Shown: positions 33,470-43,189, counted from the stretch's first letter. The stretch is 64,000 nucleotides of DNA from Azospirillum sp. TSH64 (GCF_003116035.1 NZ_LGQW01000015.1:1225663-1289662), one strand, 5' to 3'. The notes: generated from the letters alone by a model not told the origin. Made by a program: numbers and translations.

Positions 33470-33808
33470 TCAGTGGTCGGAATGGTGCAGGATCTGGTCG
33501 CGCAGCCCGGTGTCGTACTCGACGCCGGCAGCCGTCAGGATCGCGGCGGCGGGCGTGCGCTTCACGATGCCCTTGCGCTCCAGGATGGTCCAGACCGCGT
33601 CGTTCTGCAGGCCGGTGGCGTCCTTGGCGGCGACCACGGCATGGCCGAGATGGAAATGGTTGCCGTGGGCATGCGGCAGCGAGGTGATCTGGAAACCACC
33701 CTCCTCGTCCTCGGCCGGCTTGTTCTCCAGGCGGGCGATCTCCTGCAGCAGGGTCAGGGTGCGCAGTTGCAGCGGGTTCAGGTTCAGCGGATTCTTCTTC
33801 GGGGGCAT
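33470..33808 (-). CDS. Conserved hypothetical protein (about 112 residues)
   Basis: A 112-residue protein opening MPPKKNPLNLNPLQLRTLTLLQEIARL, with a His-rich centre (SLPHAHGNHFHLGHAVVAAKDATGLQNDAVWTILERKGIVKRTP) that resembles a small winged-helix-like or metal-binding fold, and a tail ending ILHHSDH. I recall similar short proteins in Rhodospirillales but cannot name a family. The start ATG 33808 has GGGACG upstream; ATG 33820 is possible. It lies 155 bases from the divergent epimerase gene. Confidence 0.72.
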   Translation of the reverse strand: MPPKKNPLNLNPLQLRTLTLLQEIARLENKPAEDEEGGFQITSLPHAHGNHFHLGHAVVAAKDATGLQNDAVWTILERKGIVKRTPAAAILTAAGVEYDTGLRDQILHHSDH

Positions 33809-33975
33809 CGATCGTCCCATCGGTCCTGATGTGTCGCGGTCGCGCAGTAGACCGGCAGGGCGGATGGGCTGTCAAGCGTGCGAACCGGTCACCGGAGGCC
33901 CGTGGATGGAGGCTGGCGCGCCAACCTCCGCTGGGGCATAAGACCGACGGACTATCTTCATAAGGGTGTCGGACC

Positions 33976-34959
33976 ATGACCATCCTCGTCACCGGGGCCG
34001 CCGGCTTCATCGGATCGCATGTCGCGGCTGCGCTGCTGGACCGCGGGGAGAGCGTTCTCGGCATCGACAACCTGAACGGCTATTACGCGGTGGCGCTGAA
34101 GGAGGCGCGGCTGGCCCGGTTGACCGGCCGCGACGGATTCCGTTTCATCAAGGCCGACATCTCCGACCGCGCGACGGTGGAGGGTCTGTGGCCGCAGCTC
34201 AATGATGTGACCGGCGTCGTCCATCTGGCAGCACAACCGGGCGTACGTTACTCCATCGAGAACCCCTATGCCTATGTCGACGCCAACGTCACCGGTCAGG
34301 TGACGCTGCTGGAGGCGGCGCGGCGCATGCCGGGCTTGCGGCATTTCGTCTATGCGTCGACCTCGTCGGTCTATGGCGCCAACCGCAAGATGCCCTTCTC
34401 GGTGGAGGACCGCGTCGACAGCCCGGTCTCGGTCTATGCCGCCACCAAGAAGGCGGCGGAAATGCTGGCCTTCACCTACAGCCATCTCTATCAGCTGCCG
34501 ATGACCGGTCTGCGCTTCTTCACGGTCTACGGTCCGTGGAGCCGCCCGGACATGGCGACATGGCTGTTCGCCGACGCCATCACCGCCGGCCGGCCGATCC
34601 GCGTCTTCAACGACGGCAAGATGAAGCGCGATTTCACCTACATCGATGACATCGTCGCCGGCGTGCTGGCCGCCCTCGACCGCCCCGCCCCGGTGGATGC
34701 GGAAACCGGCGCCCCGCACCGCGTCTTCAACCTCGGCAACAACCGCTGCGAGGAATTGATGCGCTTCATCGGCGTGCTGGAGCAGGCTTTGGGCCGCGAG
34801 GCGGTGAAGGTGATGGAGCCCATGCAGGCCGGTGACGTGCACGAGACCGCCGCCGACATCGAATTGAGTCGCCAACTGCTTGGCTTCGAGCCCAAGACCC
34901 CCATTGAGATCGGCCTGCCCCGCTTCGTGGAGTGGTACAAGGGCTACCACAAGCTCTGA
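33976..34959 (+). CDS. UDP-glucuronate 4-epimerase-like NAD-dependent epimerase
   Basis: A 327-residue extended SDR. The NAD-binding GAAGFIG is at 7-13, and the catalytic Ser and Tyr-x3-Lys lie in YASTSSVYG and SVYAATKKAAEMLA. The YAATK signature, the LRFFTVYGPWSRPDMA segment and the length fit UDP-glucuronate epimerases (GAE/Cap1J-like), which make UDP-galacturonate for surface polysaccharide. It opens the polysaccharide block and is followed by the initiating transferase after about 30 bases. Confidence 0.9.
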   Translation: MTILVTGAAGFIGSHVAAALLDRGESVLGIDNLNGYYAVALKEARLARLTGRDGFRFIKADISDRATVEGLWPQLNDVTGVVHLAAQPGVRYSIENPYAYVDANVTGQVTLLEAARRMPGLRHFVYASTSSVYGANRKMPFSVEDRVDSPVSVYAATKKAAEMLAFTYSHLYQLPMTGLRFFTVYGPWSRPDMATWLFADAITAGRPIRVFNDGKMKRDFTYIDDIVAGVLAALDRPAPVDAETGAPHRVFNLGNNRCEELMRFIGVLEQALGREAVKVMEPMQAGDVHETAADIELSRQLLGFEPKTPIEIGLPRFVEWYKGYHKL

Positions 34960-34990
34960 CCGTCCCCTTTCCTCCACCATCCGAGCCACC

Positions 34991-35995
34991 ATGACCTCCA
35001 CCGCCTATTCGACCGCGCTGATCGGTGTCTTCCTGCTGTGTCTGGCCGTCGGCTGGTATCTGTCGACGCGGGTGCTGCGCTATCTCCTCGCCAGCAGCAT
35101 CCTGGACATCCCGAACGAACGGTCGAGCCATCAGGCCCCCACCCCGCGCGGCGGCGGATGGGCGGTGATGCTGACCGTGGTGCCGGTCTTCGCCATCGCC
35201 GGACTCGTCCTGGGGCGGCCGCTGGAGACCGGGGCCGTTCTGCTGGGCACGCTGGCCCTGATGGGAGTGTCGTGGATGGACGACCGGCGCACCTTGTCGC
35301 CGCTGCTGCGGCTGGCGGTGCAGGCGCTGGCGGTGGCATTTGGGCTGCTGACGCTGCCTGCCGACCAACTGGTCTGGCAGGGCTGGCTGCCCTGGGGCCT
35401 GGACCGGGCGGCGACTGCCTTTCTGTGGCTGTGGTTCGTCAATCTCTACAATTTCATGGACGGCATCGACGGGCTGGCCGGCAGCGAGACCATCCTGATC
35501 GGCGGCGGCGTTGCGCTGGTGTCGCTGGTCATGGGCGATTTCGGCCTGACCGGGGTTGCCGGGGCGGCGCTGGCCGGAGCCGCGGCAGGCTTCCTGACCC
35601 ACAACTGGCGGCCGGCGCGCATGTTCATGGGGGATGTCGGCAGCATCCCGCTCGGCCATATCCTCGCCTTTCTTCTCACCTCGCTGGCGGCGCGCGGCGA
35701 CTGGGCGGCGGCGCTGATCCTGCCGGCCTATTACCTGACCGACGCCACCATCACGCTGCTGCGCCGCCTGCTGCGCGGCGAGAAGATCTGGCAGGCCCAC
35801 CGCGAGCATTTCTATCAGAAGGCCGCCAAGGGCGTGGGCCGGCACGACCGTGTGGTGTTGACGATCATCGCCTACAGCCTCGTCCTGGTCGCCGCAGCAC
35901 TGGCCGCCGGCAGCTTTGGCGCCTGGACGCTGGCACCGGGGGCGGTCGCCGTCGCACTGCTGCTGGCGACGCTGACCCGAATGGCGAAGGCGTGA
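34991..35995 (+). CDS. WecA/WbpL-type polyprenyl-phosphate sugar-1-phosphate transferase
   Basis: A 334-residue polytopic membrane enzyme of the GT4/MraY-WecA superfamily that starts a polysaccharide chain by moving HexNAc-1-phosphate onto undecaprenyl phosphate. The catalytic and Mg2+-binding motifs are present: MDDRRTLSP (DDxx, near 96), the loop NLYNFMDGIDGLAG, FMGDVGSIPLG and the HREHFYQKA basic loop near 275. Start ATG 34991. It lies between an epimerase and a glycosyltransferase, with the next start four bases after its stop, so the genes are almost certainly co-transcribed. Confidence 0.93.
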   Translation: MTSTAYSTALIGVFLLCLAVGWYLSTRVLRYLLASSILDIPNERSSHQAPTPRGGGWAVMLTVVPVFAIAGLVLGRPLETGAVLLGTLALMGVSWMDDRRTLSPLLRLAVQALAVAFGLLTLPADQLVWQGWLPWGLDRAATAFLWLWFVNLYNFMDGIDGLAGSETILIGGGVALVSLVMGDFGLTGVAGAALAGAAAGFLTHNWRPARMFMGDVGSIPLGHILAFLLTSLAARGDWAAALILPAYYLTDATITLLRRLLRGEKIWQAHREHFYQKAAKGVGRHDRVVLTIIAYSLVLVAAALAAGSFGAWTLAPGAVAVALLLATLTRMAKA

Positions 35996-35999
35996 TCCG

Positions 36000-36839
36000 A
36001 TGAGCAGCGCTTTCCTTGACCTGTCCGTCGTCCTCTACCATCCCGATCCGGAACTGCTGGCCCGCTCGCTCGGTACCATCGGTGCCGCCGCCGACCGGCT
36101 GGAGCAGGGGGCCGGCGTGCGGACCCGGCTGTGGATCGTCGACAATGGCGCGCCGGAGGGTAGCGACTCAGGCCCCAACCCATTCAAGGCGCTGCTCGAC
36201 CGCTATGCGGAGACCGGCCGGCCGCCGGTGACGCTGATCGCCGGACACGGCAATGTCGGCTACGGCGCCGGCCACAATCTGGCGATCCGGCAGGGCGACG
36301 CGCCTTACCACCTGATCCTCAACTACGACATCCTGCTGGAGCCGGACGCGCTGCTGGCCGGCTGGCGCTACATGGAGGCGCATCCGCGCACCGTGCTGCT
36401 GACGCCCAAGGTGTTCGGCCCGTCGGGCGAGCAGGAGTTCCTGTGCAAGCGACGGCCGACCGTCCTGGATCTGGGGCTGCGCGCCTTCGCACCCGGATCC
36501 GTGAAGCGGATGTTCGCCCGGCGGCTCGACCGCTACGAGATGCGCGACATCACCCGCGACGCTGTCGTGACCGGGCTGGAGCAGGTCAGCGGCGCCTTCA
36601 TGCTGTTCCGGCGCGAGGCGCTGACCCGGCTGGGCGGCTTCGACGACGGCTATTTCCTGTATTTCGAGGATTTCGACCTGTCGCGCCGGGCGATGGCGCT
36701 GGGAGAGATCGCCTATGTGCCGGATGTCCGCATGGTGCATTTCGGCGGCAAGGCGGCGCGCAAGGGCGGCGCGCACATCCGGATGTTCGCCCGCTCCGCC
36801 CTACGCTTTTTCAACACCCACGGCTGGCGGCTGGTCTGA
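36000..36839 (+). CDS. Family 2 glycosyltransferase
   Basis: A 279-residue GT-A-fold glycosyltransferase. The nucleotide-sugar fold is visible in LDLSVVLYHPD and LWIVDNGAPEG, the acidic DxD-like metal site in LILNYDILLEPDALL (near 105), and the acceptor-site motif GAFMLFRREALTRLGGFDDGYFLYFEDFDLSRRA. This resembles rhamnosyl- or mannosyltransferases of O-antigen clusters. It starts four bases after the transferase stop. Its last 39 bases overlap the tail of the converging gene at 36801. Confidence 0.9.
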   Translation: MSSAFLDLSVVLYHPDPELLARSLGTIGAAADRLEQGAGVRTRLWIVDNGAPEGSDSGPNPFKALLDRYAETGRPPVTLIAGHGNVGYGAGHNLAIRQGDAPYHLILNYDILLEPDALLAGWRYMEAHPRTVLLTPKVFGPSGEQEFLCKRRPTVLDLGLRAFAPGSVKRMFARRLDRYEMRDITRDAVVTGLEQVSGAFMLFRREALTRLGGFDDGYFLYFEDFDLSRRAMALGEIAYVPDVRMVHFGGKAARKGGAHIRMFARSALRFFNTHGWRLV

Positions 36840-37850
36840 CCGGCGCGACAGCCGGCATCCCGGCCGGCCACGCGTCTTCAGCAGCAGCGGGTTCCAGGCG
36901 ATCATGCGGGCAACCTGCCCAAGCGTCGCCTTGCGGTCGTGCTGGATGGCACGGCGCTTGGCGATCATCCCCGGCAGTCCGCGCAACGCGTCGCGGATGC
37001 CGCGGCCGATGGCGCCGGTGCGCCCGCTGCCCAGGCTGCGGAAGACCAGATAGACCACCAGCAGCGAATGGCCGAGGAAGGCCAGCGGCAGCAGCGGCAA
37101 CGGCATGTTCTTCACCATCGTCCACACCAGGTTGCGGACGCCGTGATACTGGGCGAAGGTGCCGTACTGCTTGGACACGCCGCTGCTGACATGCTCGACC
37201 ACCGCGTCGCCGACCTGCACCGCCGGTCCGCCGCTGAGCCGGATGCGGAAGCCGAGGTCGACATCCTCGCAATAGCAGAAGAAATCCTCGTCGAAACCGC
37301 CGACCGCCTCGAAATAGTCGCGCCGGTACATCGCCGCCGCGGCACAGGGCGAGAAGACCGCTCCGCTGTAATAGGGTGGCTTCAGCATGCGGCGGTAGTT
37401 GACCCGCCAGGCGAAGCCGAAGATCGAATACTGGTCGCCTTCGCCGTCGATCATCCGGGGATCGTGCGAGAAGAGCTGGGTCGAGCCGAACATCGCCACA
37501 TCGGGCTGCGCATGGGCGGCGGCCTGCAGCCGCTCCATCCAGTCGCGGCGCGGAAAGGCGTCGGGGTTCAGCGTGACGATCCAGGGGACGGTGGCGCCGG
37601 CAGCACCGACATTGTTCGCCTTGGCGAAGCCGACATTCGTGTCCATCCGCACCATGCGAAAGCGCGGATCGGCGGGCAAGGCAATGCCGTCGACATCCTT
37701 TGAGGCATTGTCGACGATCACCACCTCGAAGGCGGGATCGGTCTGGTCGAGCAGACAGCCAATGACGCGATTGACGAAGTCTGCGCAATTAAAGCTGACG
37801 ATGATGATCCGGCTGTGCCGATCATTTGCACCGTCGACGGTATGTGACAT
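36801..37850 (-). CDS. Family 2 glycosyltransferase
   Basis: A 349-residue GT2 enzyme reading opposite to the rest of the block. Features: IIIVSFNCADFVNRVIGCLLDQ, VVIVDNASKD, the metal-binding region VTLNPDAFPRRDWM and the acceptor motif GGFDEDFFCYCEDVDLGFRIRLSG, with a membrane-tethering hydrophobic stretch near 265-285. It resembles rhamnosyltransferase-like (WbbL-type) proteins. The 3' end overlaps the GT2 gene at 36000-36839 by 39 bases. It is divergent from the epimerase at 38023. Confidence 0.88.
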   Translation of the reverse strand: MSHTVDGANDRHSRIIIVSFNCADFVNRVIGCLLDQTDPAFEVVIVDNASKDVDGIALPADPRFRMVRMDTNVGFAKANNVGAAGATVPWIVTLNPDAFPRRDWMERLQAAAHAQPDVAMFGSTQLFSHDPRMIDGEGDQYSIFGFAWRVNYRRMLKPPYYSGAVFSPCAAAAMYRRDYFEAVGGFDEDFFCYCEDVDLGFRIRLSGGPAVQVGDAVVEHVSSGVSKQYGTFAQYHGVRNLVWTMVKNMPLPLLPLAFLGHSLLVVYLVFRSLGSGRTGAIGRGIRDALRGLPGMIAKRRAIQHDRKATLGQVARMIAWNPLLLKTRGRPGCRLSRRSDQPPAVGVEKA

Positions 37851-38022
37851 GTCTTGGTAGCGTCCTTATTCACGCGTCCCTCTCCAGCTTATAGCCATTC
37901 CGATCCCCGACCGAAAGCTGGAAAAGGGTCTTGGGGCTTTGTGCCGTGGCACCACCCGGCCAAACCGGATACTAAGGCATGCTTGACTGCACCAACCGAA
38001 TCCAGCCCGGACCGTCCTTCCC

Positions 38023-38967
38023 ATGCGCGTTCTCCTGACCGGCGCCACCGGCTTCGTCGGCCGCCACACCATCCCGCTGCTGGCCGCCCACGGGCACAGG
38101 GTGCGCGCCGCCCTGCGCACCCAGCAGGAGGGGCCATGGGAGCCGGCGGCGGTGGGCGACATCGGCCCCGGCACCGACTGGACCGCGGCGCTGGCCGGCA
38201 TCGACGCGGTGATCCACATGGCGGCCCGCGTCCATGTGATGCGCGACAAGGCCGCCGAACCCCTGGCGGAGTTCCGCCGCGTCAACACCGCCGGCACGAT
38301 CCGGCTGGCGGAGCAGGCGGCGGCGGCCGGGGTAAGGCGCTTCGTCTTCCTCAGCAGCATCAAGGCGATGGTGGATGAAAGCCGCCCCGCCCCGCTGGAC
38401 GAGGCGACGATGCCCGATCCCCACAGCCCTTACGGCATCTCCAAGCTGGAGGCCGAACGCGGGCTGGCGGCGATCTCCGCCCGCACCGGCATGGAGGTGG
38501 CGGTGATCCGGCCGCCTCTGGTCTATGGCCCAGGCACGGCCGGCAACATGCGCGCCCTGGTCAAGCTGGTGGCGACCGGCCTGCCGCTGCCGCTGGGTGG
38601 CATCCACAACCGGCGCAGCCTGATCTATGTCGGCAACCTCGCCGACGCGGTGGTGACGGTGTTGGAACACCCCGACGCCGCCGGCCGGACCTTCCTGGTC
38701 CAGGATGGGGAGCCGGTTTCGACCGCCGATCTGGTGCGCGCCATCGCCGAAGCGCTCGGCCGACCGGCGCGGCTGGTCCCGGTGCCGCGCGGACTGATGG
38801 CGCTGGGAGCGGCGTTGACCGGCACCCGGGCGGTGTTCGACCGGCTGGCCGGCACGCTGACGGTGGATGACGGCCCCATCCGCGAAAGGCTCGGCTGGCG
38901 CCCGCCCCATGACCTTGCGTCCGGGTTGCGCGCCACCGCGGAATGGTTCAAAGCTTCCCGCGGCTGA
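38023..38967 (+). CDS. NAD-dependent epimerase/dehydratase (WbpV/WbjF-like)
   Basis: A 314-residue extended SDR with GATGFVGRH at 7-15, Ser in VFLSSIKAM and catalytic Tyr-x3-Lys in PYGISKLEAERGL. Proteins of this type (WbpV, WbjF, GalE-like) usually lie next to a WbpL-type transferase and make HexNAc derivatives such as UDP-D-QuiNAc or UDP-FucNAc for O-antigen. It sits 76 bases before the WbpM-like dehydratase in the same orientation, which supports that role. Confidence 0.88.
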   Translation: MRVLLTGATGFVGRHTIPLLAAHGHRVRAALRTQQEGPWEPAAVGDIGPGTDWTAALAGIDAVIHMAARVHVMRDKAAEPLAEFRRVNTAGTIRLAEQAAAAGVRRFVFLSSIKAMVDESRPAPLDEATMPDPHSPYGISKLEAERGLAAISARTGMEVAVIRPPLVYGPGTAGNMRALVKLVATGLPLPLGGIHNRRSLIYVGNLADAVVTVLEHPDAAGRTFLVQDGEPVSTADLVRAIAEALGRPARLVPVPRGLMALGAALTGTRAVFDRLAGTLTVDDGPIRERLGWRPPHDLASGLRATAEWFKASRG

Positions 38968-39043
38968 TTTCCGGGCTGGAACAGCCATGGCCGTTCCAGC
39001 CCGCCGGTTTCCACGGCCGAACGAATGAACAAGGTTTAGCGGC

Positions 39044-40978
39044 ATGCGCATCCCGTCCGCACGGGCTTCCCTGGTTTTCCTGCACGATCTGGTGATGACC
39101 GGGGTCGCGTTGGTCGTCGCTCTCTACCTGCGGGTGGGCGGGTCCGCCTTCGGCCTGTATTTCGACGCCCTGACCATCGCGCTGCCGGTGCTGGTCGGCG
39201 TCTCGGCGGCGGTCTTCCTGCTGTTCGGGCTGTACCGCGGCATCTGGCGCTACGCCTCTATTCCCGATCTGATCCAGGTGGTGCGCGCCGTCACGGTGGC
39301 GGTCCTGTGCTTCGTGCTGGCGATGTTCCTGCTGACGCGCGCCGAACTGCTGCCGCGCTCCCTGCCGCCGATCCTGTGGCTGGTTCAGATGCTTCTGCTC
39401 GGCGGGCCGCGCTTCGCCTACCGTTTCCTGAAGGACCGCCGCTTCAGCTGGGCCGAGGCGGTGGAGGGCGTGCCGCGCATTCCCGTCCTGCTGCTGGGCG
39501 TCGGCGACGCGGCCGAGCTGTTCATCCGCTCGCTCGACCAGCCGGGCCAGTCGGCCTATCGCGTGGTCGGCATCCTCGACGACAAGGGACGGCGGGTCGG
39601 CCATGCCGTGCGCGGCGTGCCGGTGCTGGGCGGTCCCGACGATCTGGAGCAGGTGGTCCAGACGCTGGAGCGCAAGCACGAGCGGCCGCAGCGGCTGATC
39701 GTCACCAAGGGCAATGCCGAGCTGAAGGGATCGACCCTGCGCAGCCTGCTCGACCGGGCGGAGGCGCTGGGGCTGGTCCTGTCGCGCCTGCCCAGCCTGA
39801 CCGAGTTCAAGTCGGCGCTCGGCGAGGGCAAGGGTGTCGAGGTTCGACCCATCGCGCTGGAGGACCTGCTGGGCCGGCCGCAGGCGGTGCTGGACCGCGG
39901 CGCCATTTCCGGACTGGTCGGCGGTCGGCGGGTGATCGTCACCGGCGCCGGCGGCACCATCGGCAGCGAGCTGGTCCGCCAGATCGCCGCGTTGGGGCCG
40001 GAACGGCTGATCCTGCTCGATGCCGGGGAGTTCAACCTCTACAGCATCGAGATGGAGGTGCGGGAGAGGTTCCCCGACCTCGATCCGCGCCCGGTGATCG
40101 CCGACGTGCGCGACCGCGACCGCATCATGCGCCTGTTCCAGGAGGAGCGCCCTGCCCTGGTCTTCCACGCCGCGGCGCTGAAGCATGTGCCGCTGGTGGA
40201 AGCCAACCCGTGCGAGGGCACGCTGACCAACGTCATCGGCACCCGCAACGTGGCCGATGCGGCGCGCGCCGCCGGCTGCCTCGCCATGGTGCTGATCTCC
40301 ACCGACAAGGCGATCCGCCCGACCAGCGTGATGGGGGCGGCCAAGCGCTTCGCCGAGACCTATTGCCAGGCATTGGACGTGCTGCCGCCGCGCGACGGGA
40401 CGGATCATGCTACCCGCTACATGACCGTGCGCTTCGGCAATGTGCTGGGTTCTTCGGGCTCGGTGGTGCCGCTGTTCACCCGGCAGTTGGCGAAGGGCGG
40501 TCCGCTGACCGTCACCCATCCCGACATGCGCCGCTATTTCATGACGGTGCGCGAAGCGGTGGAGCTGGTTCTGCAGGCCTCCGCCCATGGCGCCACCCGG
40601 GCGGAGGATCGCGGCAAGATTCTGGTGCTGGACATGGGCGAGCCGGTGAAGATCGCCGACCTTGCCCGCCAGATGATCCGGCTGGCCGGCTACCGCCCCG
40701 GAGTGGACATCGAGATCGCCTATACCGGCCTGCGTCCCGGCGAGAAGCTGTTCGAGGAAATCCTGACCGCGGCGGAGGCGCCGAGCCGCACCGAGGCCGA
40801 CGGCGTCTTCCTCGCCTCCCCCCGGCTGATCGACTATGCGCTGATCAACCGCGCAGTGGGCGAGCTGGAAGCGGCTGCGCGGGCGGGAGATGGTGAACGT
40901 GTTCTGTCGATCCTCGGCACCGTCGTGCCGGATTTCCGCGCCGAAGCGGTGCTTCCGCCGGCCGCGACGCAGGCTTGA
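39044..40978 (+). CDS. WbpM/CapD-like nucleotide-sugar 4,6-dehydratase
   Basis: A 644-residue membrane-bound enzyme. The first 130 residues hold four hydrophobic segments, residues 140-280 form a CoA-binding-like Rossmann region, and residues 300-640 form the SDR domain with VIVTGAGGTIGSEL near 303-316 and Lys in VMGAAKRFAE. In that motif the catalytic Tyr is replaced by Met (MxxxK), which marks the large WbpM/CapD class rather than FlaA1. It would convert UDP-GlcNAc to a 4-keto-6-deoxy sugar. It closes the polysaccharide block. Confidence 0.93.
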   Translation: MRIPSARASLVFLHDLVMTGVALVVALYLRVGGSAFGLYFDALTIALPVLVGVSAAVFLLFGLYRGIWRYASIPDLIQVVRAVTVAVLCFVLAMFLLTRAELLPRSLPPILWLVQMLLLGGPRFAYRFLKDRRFSWAEAVEGVPRIPVLLLGVGDAAELFIRSLDQPGQSAYRVVGILDDKGRRVGHAVRGVPVLGGPDDLEQVVQTLERKHERPQRLIVTKGNAELKGSTLRSLLDRAEALGLVLSRLPSLTEFKSALGEGKGVEVRPIALEDLLGRPQAVLDRGAISGLVGGRRVIVTGAGGTIGSELVRQIAALGPERLILLDAGEFNLYSIEMEVRERFPDLDPRPVIADVRDRDRIMRLFQEERPALVFHAAALKHVPLVEANPCEGTLTNVIGTRNVADAARAAGCLAMVLISTDKAIRPTSVMGAAKRFAETYCQALDVLPPRDGTDHATRYMTVRFGNVLGSSGSVVPLFTRQLAKGGPLTVTHPDMRRYFMTVREAVELVLQASAHGATRAEDRGKILVLDMGEPVKIADLARQMIRLAGYRPGVDIEIAYTGLRPGEKLFEEILTAAEAPSRTEADGVFLASPRLIDYALINRAVGELEAAARAGDGERVLSILGTVVPDFRAEAVLPPAATQA

Positions 40979-41034
40979 TCCGGGCACTTGTTTCGGGCGC
41001 GAAAAAAAGTGAGTGGCGAAGTGATTTTAAGCGC

Positions 41035-41063
41035 TTGCATCCCTAAAAGGCCTGTGGCATAAC
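41035..41063 (+). promoter_or_regulatory. Putative promoter for the tRNA-Thr pair
   Basis: TTGCAT (41035-41040), a 17-base spacer and CATAAC (41058-41063), 77 bases upstream of the first tRNA-Thr. It is preceded by an A-rich stretch (GAAAAAAAG). Confidence 0.5.
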
Positions 41064-41139
41064 CCGCGCCACTTCGGGGGGCGGTCAAGCCTGAACGCCT
41101 CACCCGGACGCATCGCCCCAGCGATGATCGGTTATCGGA

Positions 41140-41214
<75 letters not shown>

Positions 41215-41250
41215 TTTCTCCGATCTTGCCACAAGGCGCCTGCATCTGGC

Positions 41251-41325
<75 letters not shown>

Positions 41326-41460
41326 TTCCCCTCTTTTAAAAACCCCCTTAAAAATCAGCGCATCGCTTCCTTGACCTTGTCGCCGAAAGGCCGCAAGAAA
41401 TCCGCGCAAATAGACGCTACGTCATTGATCCGCGCGGGTTCGTTTCGGGAGGATGTCACC

Positions 41461-42540
41461 ATGGCCGGCAACAGCTTCGGCACGCTTTTCCGCTTCACCA
41501 CTTGGGGCGAAAGCCACGGCCCGGCCATCGGCGTCGTCGTGGACGGCTGCCCGTCGCTGCTCGACCTCGTGGCGGAAACGGACATCCAGCCCTGGATGGA
41601 CAAGCGTCGGCCCGGCCAGTCGCGCTACACCACCCAGCGCCAGGAACCCGATCAGGTGAAGATCCTGTCCGGCGTGTTCGAAGGCAAGACGACCGGCACG
41701 CCCATTTCGCTGCTGATCGAGAACACCGACCAGCGTTCCAAGGACTACAGCGACATCGCCGGCAAATTCCGCCCCGGCCATGCCGACTACACCTACTGGC
41801 AGAAATACGGCATCCGCGATTACCGCGGCGGCGGCCGCTCCTCGGCGCGGGAAACCGCCTGCCGGGTCGCTGCCGGCGCGGTGGCACGCAAGGTGCTGGG
41901 ATCCGCCATCCAGGTGCGCGGTGCGCTGGTGCAGGTCGGCCCGCACAAGATCGACCACAGCCGCTGGGACTGGGCGGAGATCGACAATAACCCCTTCTTC
42001 TGCCCCGACCCGGTCGCCGCCACCCAGTGGGCCGAATATCTCGACGGCATCCGCAAGAGCGGCTCTTCGGTCGGCGCGGTGGTCGAGCTGGTGGCCTCCG
42101 GTGTGCCGGTGGGGCTGGGCGACCCGCTCTATGACAAGCTCGACAGCGACCTCGCCTGCGCGATGATGACGATCAACGCGGTCAAGGGCGTGGAGATCGG
42201 CAATGGCTTCGCCGCCGCCGAACTGACCGGCGAGGACAACGCCGACCAGATGCGCATGGGCGCCGACGGCCAGCCGCAGTTCCTGACCAACAATGCCGGA
42301 GGCATCCTGGGCGGCATCTCCACCGGGCAGGACATCGTCGTGCGTTTCGCGGTCAAGCCGACCAGCTCGATCCTGACGCCGCGCCAGACGGTGGACACCG
42401 CCGGCAACGACACCGACATCCTGACCAAGGGCCGTCACGACCCCTGCGTCGGCATCCGCGCCGTGCCGGTGGGCGAGGCGATGATGGCCTGCGTCCTGGC
42501 CGACCATCTGCTGCGCCGGCGGGCGGAACGACGGGAGTGA
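41461..42540 (+). CDS. aroC: Chorismate synthase
   Basis: AroC makes chorismate from EPSP in the last shikimate step, using reduced FMN. The 359-residue product has the family markers: [22 protein letters not shown] at the start, the FMN-binding [31 protein letters not shown] region (about 101-131), and DAGNDT-like [15 protein letters not shown] with [20 protein letters not shown] at the C-terminus. The start ATG 41461 has GGGAGG upstream; an upstream in-frame extension reaches into the tRNA and is not real. A secreted-protein gene follows after seven bases. Confidence 0.98.
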   Translation: MAGNSFGTLFRFTTWGESHGPAIGVVVDGCPSLLDLVAETDIQPWMDKRRPGQSRYTTQRQEPDQVKILSGVFEGKTTGTPISLLIENTDQRSKDYSDIAGKFRPGHADYTYWQKYGIRDYRGGGRSSARETACRVAAGAVARKVLGSAIQVRGALVQVGPHKIDHSRWDWAEIDNNPFFCPDPVAATQWAEYLDGIRKSGSSVGAVVELVASGVPVGLGDPLYDKLDSDLACAMMTINAVKGVEIGNGFAAAELTGEDNADQMRMGADGQPQFLTNNAGGILGGISTGQDIVVRFAVKPTSSILTPRQTVDTAGNDTDILTKGRHDPCVGIRAVPVGEAMMACVLADHLLRRRAERRE

Positions 42541-42547
42541 CCATCCG

Positions 42548-43141
42548 ATGCCCGGCCAGATGCCCGGACGCCGCCACGGACAGCGCCTGATCACAGCCCT
42601 GGCGATGTTGGCCGCCATCGCCGCTGCCGCTCCGGCGGCGATGGCGGAAGGCAAGCCGTTCCGGGAGTTCGACGAGAGCTTCAAGAGCTGGAAGCTCTAC
42701 TGTCAGCTCTGGTCCGGCACACGGCAGGTCGAGTGCGAGCTGTCCGCCCGCGGCGTCAACGACCGCACCGCCCGGCTGGTCTGGCTGCGCTCGACCGAGC
42801 GCTGGCGCGAGGGGCTGCGCTTCCGCGTCTCCCCTGAATCGCTGGATTTGGACAGGCTGGTCCGCATTTGGGCCGACCGGGCGGTGTTCAAGCCCGATTC
42901 CCCCTGCAAGCCCTTCCGCTTCGAAACCAACACCTGCGCCATGACCGATCCCGACCTGAACCGCCGCATGGTGGAAAAGATCGCCCCGGCACCGGAGGTT
43001 TCCATCGTCGGCCAGTCGCCGGCCGGGGAGAAGACGGAGGTCCGCTTCCCGCTGGCGGGATTCCGCGAGGCGCTGGAGCGCAGCGACGCCATCCGGGCGA
43101 TGGTCGGCCGCAGCTGGGCGACGAGCCTCGGCGGCGATTGA
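42548..43141 (+). CDS. IalB-like secreted protein
   Basis: A 197-residue protein with a signal peptide (LITALAMLAAIAAAAPAAMA, mature start near EGKP). The mature domain has the arrangement of the invasion-associated locus B family: SWKLYCQLW, a Cys-rich centre (SPCKPF...NTCAM) and an ending PLAGFREALERSDAI like the IalB FPLKGFSAAL. The overall similarity is modest, so this is a fold-level call. It starts seven bases after aroC and is followed closely by rnr. Confidence 0.65.
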   Translation: MPGQMPGRRHGQRLITALAMLAAIAAAAPAAMAEGKPFREFDESFKSWKLYCQLWSGTRQVECELSARGVNDRTARLVWLRSTERWREGLRFRVSPESLDLDRLVRIWADRAVFKPDSPCKPFRFETNTCAMTDPDLNRRMVEKIAPAPEVSIVGQSPAGEKTEVRFPLAGFREALERSDAIRAMVGRSWATSLGGD

Positions 43142-43189
43142 TCCCTATATAGCCATACCTGCGACAAGAACCGACGGACCCCCCGCCCA

